Below are positions 57,507 to 64,000 of a DNA stretch of 64,000 nt, one piece after another. The stretch spans positions 1,550,001-1,614,000 of the forward strand of contig JAETXT010000004.1 of NCBI GenBank assembly GCA_019188255.1, read 5' to 3'. Every line of letters starts with the position of its first letter. Positions within the stretch are counted from its first letter, which is position 1. The notes under the pieces are model-generated. The model was not told the origin of the DNA, did no database searches, and saw only the letters and a program-made list of their open reading frames with translations. This stretch comes from Verticillium longisporum. Taxonomy: Eukaryota > Ascomycota > Sordariomycetes > Glomerellales > Plectosphaerellaceae. A program made the translations under genes and the position numbers.

Positions 57507-58532
57507 ATGCGCTTCTCACTGCTCTCCGCCCTCACGACGGGCCTCATGGCCGCCGGCCTGAGCGACGCGCAGGCCAAAGGCACCATCTCCAAGGGCCCGT
57601 TCCCGCAGGACCTCAACGGCCTCAACTGGAAATACCCCTTCCCCGTCGAGGTCTTTTCATTTGTCAGCCAGGCCGAGAAGGTCGAGATGGCCTTCATGGA
57701 CGTCAAGCCCAAGTGCAGGCCCAACGGCAAGACGGCCGTCCTCTTCCACGGCAAGAACTTTTGCGGCGCGACCTGGGAGACCACGATCCGCGCCCTCGCC
57801 GGCAAGGGATACCGCGTCATCGCGCCCGACCAGATTGGCTTCTGCAAGAGCAGCAAGCCCGCCGGCTACCAGTTCAGCGCCAAGCAGCTCGTCTTCAACA
57901 CGCGCGGCCTGCTCGACGCCGCCTGCGTCGGCAACGTCACCGTCATCGGCCACTCGTTCGGCGGCATGCTGACGACGACCTTTGGCCTGCAGTACCCGGC
58001 CACCGTCGACGAGCTCGTCATCGTCAACGGCATCGGCCTCGAGGACTACGTCCAGAAGGGCGTCCCCTACATCCCCATCGACCAGTCGCTCACCTCCGAG
58101 GCCGCCTCGACCTACGAGTCCATCCGCGGCTACGAGCAGCGCGTCTACTACCTCGGCGAGTGGAAGGAGGCCTACGACGTCTGGGTCCGCATGCTCGTCA
58201 ACGTCTACAACGGCTCCCTGCGCGACGCCTTTGTGCGCTGCCAGGCCAAGATTGTCGACCTCGTCCTGACCCAGCCCGTGGCCCACTACTTCAAGGACAT
58301 CAAGGCCCGCACCCTGCTCCTCGTAGGCGAGAAGGACACCACCGCCATCGGCGGCCAGTGGTCGCCGCCCGACGTCGCCGCCAAGCTCGGCCGCTTCGAC
58401 CTCCTCGGCCCCCAGATCGCCGCCGAGCTCCCCAACGGACACCTCATCACGTTCCCCGAAGAGGGCCACTCGCCCCAGATTTCGGCGCCCGAGGACTTCC
58501 ACAAGGCTCTGCTGGGTTGGCTGTCGGGCTAG
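57507..58532 (+). CDS. Secreted alpha/beta hydrolase
   Basis: A single exon of 342 codons. It begins with a signal peptide (MRFSLLSALTTGLMAAGLSDAQA). The alpha/beta fold is complete: TAVLFHGKNFCGATWE (strand and oxyanion region), VIAPDQIGFCKSSKP, the nucleophile elbow VIGHSFGGML with serine at about residue 152, the acidic residue in LLLVGEKDTTA at about 277, and the histidine in FPEEGHSPQ at about 318. The overall pattern resembles epoxide-hydrolase-like or esterase-type members; the substrate is unknown. Codon use is strongly C-ending, as in highly expressed genes of this window. It converges with the F-box gene 305 nt downstream. Confidence 0.9.
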   Translation: MRFSLLSALTTGLMAAGLSDAQAKGTISKGPFPQDLNGLNWKYPFPVEVFSFVSQAEKVEMAFMDVKPKCRPNGKTAVLFHGKNFCGATWETTIRALAGKGYRVIAPDQIGFCKSSKPAGYQFSAKQLVFNTRGLLDAACVGNVTVIGHSFGGMLTTTFGLQYPATVDELVIVNGIGLEDYVQKGVPYIPIDQSLTSEAASTYESIRGYEQRVYYLGEWKEAYDVWVRMLVNVYNGSLRDAFVRCQAKIVDLVLTQPVAHYFKDIKARTLLLVGEKDTTAIGGQWSPPDVAAKLGRFDLLGPQIAAELPNGHLITFPEEGHSPQISAPEDFHKALLGWLSG

Positions 58533-58837
58533 AGGTGCTTGTTCGCAAAAGAGGCGCCAGAGTCGGCGAGGGTGGCCTGTACATACGCACCATACGTACC
58601 TTATTCTGTCCATATATGGCCCGCTCAAACGTGGCGGGATATTTAATCCTTGTAACCATTTGCCGCTGATGTCCACCTGCTCCTTTGTGCGGACCATGGT
58701 CGTATGATTCTGAGATGAACTCAAAACTTGTTAAAAAGGACCGCCCATATATGGTGGCTCAGGCAGAGATATCGACAATTACTGGCTGATCAGCTGTATG
58801 ATCTTATTCTTGACATCCTCACTTGCACTGCACTGAC
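58533..58837. other. Convergent 3' flank with two CCATATATGG palindromes
   Basis: Between the stop of the hydrolase and the stop of the F-box gene. Perfect CCATATATGG words are at 58610-58619 and 58745-58754. No gene. Confidence 0.7.
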
Positions 58838-61381
58838 TCATCCCTGTGTCTCGTGCAGCACGGCAGAGTCCTCTACGACGGCTAGCTCCTCTCCACACTC
58901 CTCGTCGGTTCCTTCATCAGTTGCCACAGACTGAGCTGAAATCAGGCCGAGATCGAAGATTCTTTCTGTCTCTGTCTGTAAATAGCAAGACGAGCGCGTC
59001 AGCAATCAATTCCAACGCTGGCACTTTGACTCAATATTGTATGAGAGCTTACCGTGGCCCAGAAGCCGACGATTCTCTCCTTTGCCGGACAGTGCACCGA
59101 CTTAGCCACCGATGCGCGAGGTGAAATATCGTCTCGAAACCCAGCTGGAAAGTCAGCTGCGCGGCCAAAGCTTGTACGTATCTGTTCATCACCAGAGTTA
59201 GCCTCGAGATATTGCGATCCAGATGTGCAGGACCACACGCACCGTGAAACCCAAGAGCTGGCCAAATTCATACACCGAGTCCAGCGCCGTGATGCGCTCG
59301 CCACCAGGACCGTCCATCACCAGGCTTTCTTCTTGAGGCGCTTTCTCGCTCCTGAGGCCCAATCGAACAGGCGTCTGATGAGCGGCGGGGTCGAAGCTTA
59401 TGATGATTTCACGGAAATCAGTGAATTGTCCAGGGCCGTTGTCCTTCATTCGGACGGTGACTTGTGTGGGATTGCGAGCGTGGTCACCATCAGTGCTTCC
59501 AAACACCAGAAAACGCGCTACAGCTTCGTCATACAAGCTGCGCCCGTAGATTTTTCCCGACGTGCCCAGCATGGTCAGGTCTGGATTTGGGATGTTCGGG
59601 TACCAGATAGCCCGATCTTTAAAGTCCAGTCGCGAGTCTGGATCTGGCAGCGGTCCAGACAAGTCCGCTGATACGGAAAGCGTTACGAGTTTGAAGGCCT
59701 GCGATGATTCAGTACGTCATCCGAGGAAGGCATCGAATCCGTCAACACGCCCTTGCCGAATCAAACACCTCTGGGGTTAGAGCCAATACTCACATCGAAA
59801 CCGCCCTGAATAATGTCGATAACAGCAGCACAGCTGCTAGCTCCAGACTCGAAGACAAGCCTTCTCTTGGGGATATCATCATGATTGCCAATCCACTGGG
59901 TCAGTTGACCATTGTTGAGTATAACGGCGAGCCCTCTGATTCCCCTCTGGTCCTGGGCGAGACAGAAGCCTTTGATCCGGAAAGAACTGCCGGAAATTGC
60001 TTGGAGAGGCATCTCGTTTTCCGTATTGATGTAACCCAAGGGTTGAGAATGGTTCCTCACGTCCAGGATTCGGAGGCCAGAGATATAGCACCTGCCAAAT
60101 ATGTTGATGGTGGAGACGAAGACCGTAACGATGTCGTGAGGCAGCGATGAGAGCCGGCGCTCGTGCAAAGCTCTGCAGCCTCTCCACATGGACTGGACTC
60201 GCTGTCTGAGTAGTCTATGCGCGGTGACGAGCGGTCTCGAAGCAGTGGCTGGAGGTGCATCTGGCTCGAAATACGACTGGACAGCAGTTCCTCGACAGTC
60301 TTTTCCTTTCATGTCTTCCAGGACGCGGCGGAGGCTCATTGAGATCTTCCAGATGCGCTTTCTGTTTTCCATGGACGGGGTATTCTCGATTCTCTGCATA
60401 GACCTGTATATCGACCTCCACCTCCCTCTGTGCGTTTGAGACGAGAAATGCTGGCGTGCTTCGAAGACGTGGTCAAACTCCCGACCGTGAAGAAAGCGAG
60501 ATTTCCAAAATGCATCCGGCAAACTGATGCAGGCGGTAGTGCGAGACGCCTGTCTCAGACTGATGACGTCGGACGATGGTAGGGCGGTGATGATGAGCAC
60601 GAGTATCTCTGCAGGCAACTTGGCAAACGTGTCCATATGCCGAGTCGCCGTCTTGTTGCTTCGGACGACTGACTCGATAGATGCCGTCGGGATATCAGCC
60701 AACACTGCAGTCGATGCATCTGATCCATTGGAGATTTCAGACCCAAAGACCTGCGGCATGCGTGGGATAGCAAGGGGATCTCTTCTATTGATCAGTGGTT
60801 CGCCTGGGTGCTCTGCGTCCGTGGAAGGCAGGAGCTCAGTCTCGTCATCTTGCAGGTCTGAGCCGTGATAGTCATGCCTCCAGTCGAGCAGCCCTTGGCT
60901 CACGGGAAGACTCCTACAAAGATGAAAGAGGGTCTGGACCCAGGATAAATCGGCCTGAGCACAGGCGTGCGACAGAATCTCCCAGCATGCAGCGTGGAAA
61001 GGAAAGCCCCAACAGGGCGGTGGCGGGCCTGGCATGTTGTGCGATTCAAACGCTGTCAGCATGAGACTTATCCTGAAAGAGCCGTCATCGGGATCAACGC
61101 CGTCGGGCTTGGTGGGTATCCCTGCTGCAGACGAAGCGGTGATCTTGTCGGTGAGCTGCTCCCGGCGACCTGGGCCCGAAACATAAGCGGCCGTCTTGGC
61201 CCGATCATTCAATGCATACACTGGAGGAATAAACTGTCAGGCGATGTCCCGTTGATGAGTAAAGCATTACTCAAAGCTCAGCATACTCACGCGCGACAAA
61301 TCGAGCCATCCACGATGGCTGCCCCCCTGAGTCGATGACTGCGCCACCACAAAGAGAACAACAAGCTGAGGTGATTGGCAT
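58838..61381 (-). CDS. F-box protein with N-terminal CxxC segment
   Basis: Five exons on the minus strand: 61381-61291, 61220-59794, 59698-59243, 59181-59053 and 58975-58838; 2241 nt, 746 residues. Exon 1 encodes MPITSACCSLCGGAVID...WMARFVA and joins to LYALNDRAK, matching the Cys-containing opening that I associate with one group of fungal F-box proteins. GFPFHAACWEIL follows at about residue 95. The F-box is FAKLPAEILVLIITALPSSDVISLRQASRT at about 230-260, with the conserved FWKSRFL after it. The C-terminal half (SGLRILDVRN, IKGFCLAQDQRGIRGL, KERIVGFWAT) forms a conserved fungal module of unknown fold. F-box proteins link substrates to Skp1-Cullin ubiquitin ligases. The acidic tail EGTDEECGEELAVVED ends the chain. 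Substrate unknown. Confidence 0.85.
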
Positions 61382-62133
61382 GACTCGTCTCCAGGGAATG
61401 GTTGGAGATCTGTGCGACTAGACGTCGAACGAAAGCTGGCGCGGGCCGTTGGGACCAAGTCCAGCGTGAAGGACAGACAAGGGCCGTTGGCTGGTGATGT
61501 TCAGATGTTGTTGGACAACGTCAAGGCCCGAGAGCGACGGATGCAAGAAAGATGAGGGAGGTAGGTACTAACTAAGGTACCTATGTACCTAGGGAGCGAG
61601 CAAGGGGCATGAGGTTGGCGACCTGCATGGTTGCTTAGGTACGTAAGGTAGGCGCACATAGGGCTCTTGGGCAGCGACGGTTTTGCTTGCCGCTGGCCAC
61701 GCGGCGGCCTAGGCCGGCGCGTACAACAGACCAGGGATAAGGGTCGTCAGCGACGTTGCGGGCGAATGACAGGTAAGCCGCTGGGCTTCTGGCGTCTGAT
61801 ACAATAACCAAGGCTTCTTGTAGGTCGGCCTAGGCCGGCAGTTTGTTCCCATATGCCGCCGACGCACCAACCGCAGTCCTTTCCTTGGGCCAGATGGCAA
61901 GCAGCGTAAGGTACCTAATCCAGCGCACCGGACTGGGGTCGAAATCTAAACGAGGCGGTTGGAAATCGGGTTCAGACTGTGACCCGCCTTGGGTCACGGC
62001 AGGAGGGTCTATACATAAGAAAGCTCTCAGGCCGTTGAAGAAACGGCTGACTCTCCTTCCAGACTTACTCTCTGACCTGCCTGTTTCGGGAAAACCCAAC
62101 TATCACACGGCATTCTCATCTTTCCATCCAGTC
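61382..62133. promoter_or_regulatory. Divergent promoter region with clustered TAGGTACC words
   Basis: Between the F-box gene (minus) and the PD-(D/E)XK-like gene (plus). TAGGTAC and GGTACCTA words cluster at 61558-61650 and near 61912. CCTAGGCCGGC occurs twice (about 61708 and 61829). No gene is supported. Confidence 0.5.
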
Positions 62134-63003
62134 ATGGCTCTGCCTTCTCAAGAGGAGAAGAAAGGAACTGTAAGTGCTTTCCATATTGCTTGCACCGATT
62201 TTCCAGAGTATCTTTGCCGCAAATCCCTGCTTTCACATGGCGTGTCAGGACCCTGCGGAGCCACCCAGGGCCTGCCAAGCCAGGGGGCTGGCCAGGGGCT
62301 AAGGGTCACGAGAGAATGTATATATAGGCTGCGGAGGGCCCCCCCAAAGCTGCGGAGGGCCAGAATTCAGATGTATTCCTATCCCATACCTATATTCTAA
62401 CTACCTGCGGACCCTGTGGAAGACCCCTTCACTCTGTTCTAAACAACGCTCTGACATGGCGTCTGGCACATGCATGTGCCCTTCCATAGCACGGACTAAT
62501 ACCAGCTCACCACAGTACCTGGAATACTCGACGTTGGAGTGGGCGATCGAAAATCGCCTGACTAACGGGCAGCCTGAAGGAGAGACAAGCCGAGTCTGGA
62601 ACGCGATTCTCAGTAAGATTTTCCGGATAGAGGATGGCTACATGACCGGCCCGAGATGCTTCACGAAGGTGGTCGGGCAGATCTTTTCACAGCGCATATT
62701 GTATTCAACCCAATGCACGAGGAGAAGAAGTTCCTCGTTGTTGAATGCAAGGCCCCCGGCCGGGAAACAGACGATGATCTTTGGGCAGAGGCCGCTGATC
62801 AGCTTGCAAGGCACCTCAAGAGCTTCAAGCCCCGCAACAGGCTGTACAGAGCAATCGCCAACGGGAAAGCGGTTCGTTTCTACGAGTTGAATGATGGCAA
62901 CCTGGTGGATTTTCAGAATGATGGTCAAATACTGTGGCTGGACCGCCAATGCCAGTCTGTTATGAGGAAGCTTTTGTTCTTTCGAGACAACCACCTCTTT
63001 TAA
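62134..63003 (+). CDS. Small PD-(D/E)XK nuclease-like protein (frameshifted in this sequence)
   Basis: Likely exons 62134-62169 (MALPSQEEKKGT) and 62516-63003, about 174 residues after one missing base is restored in the CCC run at 62650-62652, where DGYMTGP and EMLHEGGRADLF lie in different frames. The motif GRADLFTAHIVF...EKKFLVVECKAPG has the spacing of the D...ExK catalytic core of the PD-(D/E)XK superfamily, with E in LEYSTLEWAIENRL as the possible first-helix acidic residue. DLWAEAADQLARHLKSF and ANGKAVRFYELNDG continue the fold. Small fungal proteins of this kind are poorly characterised; nuclease activity is not shown. The 346-nt intron is long for this genome; a start at the ATG 62456, downstream of a TATATATA at about 62320, is an alternative. 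Confidence 0.65.
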
Positions 63004-63696
63004 TCAATGAGATGGTCCAAGTAGAAAGTCCCTTTCTTCAATCGCCAACGAAAACATGGCCAGATGCCAGTATACAGCATCAACTTATCAGAAACCCATT
63101 ATTAAAAATGCAGCGACCACTTTTCGCTGCAATGCCACGGCTTAAAATTGAAGTATAGCTACATACCCGGATTCAGAAATCCGATCAGTCTCACTTGAAG
63201 AACCCAAGTTTAACATGTCACGATCTCAAGCCTGGAGTGGGTTTGAGTCCCGTTTCCCCCAGGCGAGGAAAGCTAAAGGCCCTTGGTGACATCCTCCAAC
63301 ACGACATCTACCTGAGGCCCCCGACATGAAAAGATTCGTGGTATCAATGACACCACCGACACGCCAGGTAGATCAAACGCCCTGCAGGGAATTGGGCTTG
63401 CGAACGATGTCATCCTGAATGCTCTTGACGGCGTAGCTATGGTACAAGGAGCGGTGGTCATTAGAAGTCTTGAAATCGATATCATCTGCCTCATCGCGAG
63501 GACAGGTGGAAGATGGGTCATCATCACATAGTGGCGCGTAATGTCAATAGAAGCTCTTGAATCTCGTCAAGTCCGGCATATCGCTAACAATAATACTATT
63601 CTTGTATGTTTTGGTACGAGAAGACACGAGAGTATCTCTTTCCGTGCGTTCTAGTCATGGCATCCGGCCCTCATGCTAGCCAAACAGCGCCCGGCA
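63004..63696. other. Intergenic or partly exonic stretch near the right edge
   Basis: Apart from the possible terminal exon at 63373-63543, I see no supported gene. The composition is more AT-rich than the coding regions. Confidence 0.4.
63373..63543 (-). CDS. Possible terminal exon of a minus-strand gene
   Basis: A stop-free stretch of about 56 codons on the minus strand, ending SYAVKSIQDDIVRKPNSLQGV, that reads like real protein (DPSSTCPRDEADDIDFK before it). No start codon or clear upstream exon is identified. It might be the last exon of the membrane protein gene at the right edge, if that gene uses a donor near 63715. Low confidence. Confidence 0.2.
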   Translation of the reverse strand, partial: HYAPLCDDDPSSTCPRDEADDIDFKTSNDHRSLYHSYAVKSIQDDIVRKPNSLQGV

Positions 63697-64000
63697 TCAA
63701 AGCCGTAATGTACCCGCCGTCCGCCCAGCAACCTCATATCCGGTAGACAGCCGCTCAAATTCCTCATCATGCTGGGATTCTTTCAAAAGTGAGGTTCCGT
63801 TGGCCTGGTGCATGTAAAGATGTTGTCCGATCCAGGACGTGAGCTGTGGTGGCCCAATAACGATCCGCGTCAGTCCGACAAGGATGGCAAGGCATCCAAG
63901 CGCGATGAATGCCTTCGCGGCAACGTAGTGGCAGCCGACACTTCCATTTTTGCGCCAGATATTCATGTAAGCCCCTTCTCTGTTTTGGCTGAATCCGGGC
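63697..64000 (-). CDS. Partial membrane protein, 5' end beyond the window
   Basis: On the minus strand the frame is open from the right edge (…PGFSQNREGAYMNIWRKNG) to a stop at 63697, about 100 residues. It contains one clear hydrophobic helix (AFIALGCLAILVGLTRIVIG), followed by PPQLTSWIGQHLYMHQANG and a polar tail. The PPxLTSWxGQHxY pattern resembles the end of multi-pass fungal membrane proteins, but I do not recognise the family. The true start and any exons to the right are outside the window. Confidence 0.55.
   Translation of the reverse strand, partial: PGFSQNREGAYMNIWRKNGSVGCHYVAAKAFIALGCLAILVGLTRIVIGPPQLTSWIGQHLYMHQANGTSLLKESQHDEEFERLSTGYEVAGRTAGTLRL

Noticed and set aside
57657..58724. 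A 355-codon open frame on the minus strand
   Set aside because: It is the antisense shadow of the secreted hydrolase gene.
1..64000. tRNA, 5S rRNA and CRISPR-like arrays
   Set aside because: No cloverleaf with matching A and B boxes, no 5S-like sequence and no spaced direct repeats were seen by eye; the tandem repeats found are contiguous minisatellites. A tRNAscan run would be decisive for tRNAs.

Overview
The window reads as nuclear DNA of a filamentous ascomycete (Pezizomycotina, most likely a Sordariomycete). Evidence: GC-rich coding sequence, many short introns (about 50-120 nt) with GTRAGT-type donors and CAG/TAG acceptors, and fungus-specific families (Zn2Cys6 regulator, HeLo domain protein, fungal rhodopsin-domain membrane protein, BTB and F-box proteins, SURF4/Erv29, Rtg2, a Met6-type methionine synthase). 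The species cannot be named from sequence alone. I saw no rRNA or tRNA gene, intact transposon or viral sequence.

Layout. 2.1-15.8 kb: a cupredoxin-like anchored surface protein, the ER cargo receptor Erv29/SURF4, a HeLo-pseudokinase protein, the U2 snRNP/SF3b p14 protein, an MBD4-like DNA glycosylase and a pyroglutamyl peptidase. 16.1-21.1 kb: an Old Yellow Enzyme and the cobalamin-independent methionine synthase, both on the minus strand. 21.1-36.8 kb is gene-poor and holds only a BTB protein and a 647-residue protein of unknown function. 36.8-49.2 kb: an Rtg2-like protein, a convergent Zn2Cys6 regulator, an NmrA-like protein divergent from a catalase, and a questin-oxidase-like protein. 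49.9-64 kb: Rad17, a GPR1/FUN34/YaaH transporter, a fungal rhodopsin-domain protein, a secreted alpha/beta hydrolase, an F-box protein, a small PD-(D/E)XK-like protein and the end of a membrane protein cut by the right edge.

Most genes are unrelated housekeeping or accessory genes. The only neighbourhood that looks functionally linked is 36.8-49.2 kb (Rtg2, Zn2Cys6 regulator, NmrA-like, catalase, questin-oxidase-like), which may concern redox or oxidative chemistry; this is inference.

Three things stand out. First, several conserved genes (methionine synthase three times, the OYE, the HeLo-pseudokinase and the PD-(D/E)XK-like gene) each need one extra base inside a short homopolymer to keep frame. 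Every case is a one-base shortage, so the assembly probably under-calls homopolymers. Second, the catalase has a stop-free, phase-0 intron of 123 nt (a multiple of three) built mostly of a 15-bp minisatellite. Third, the HeLo-pseudokinase has the same general plan as the necroptosis effector MLKL. Exon coordinates were derived by hand from splice consensus and frame continuity.
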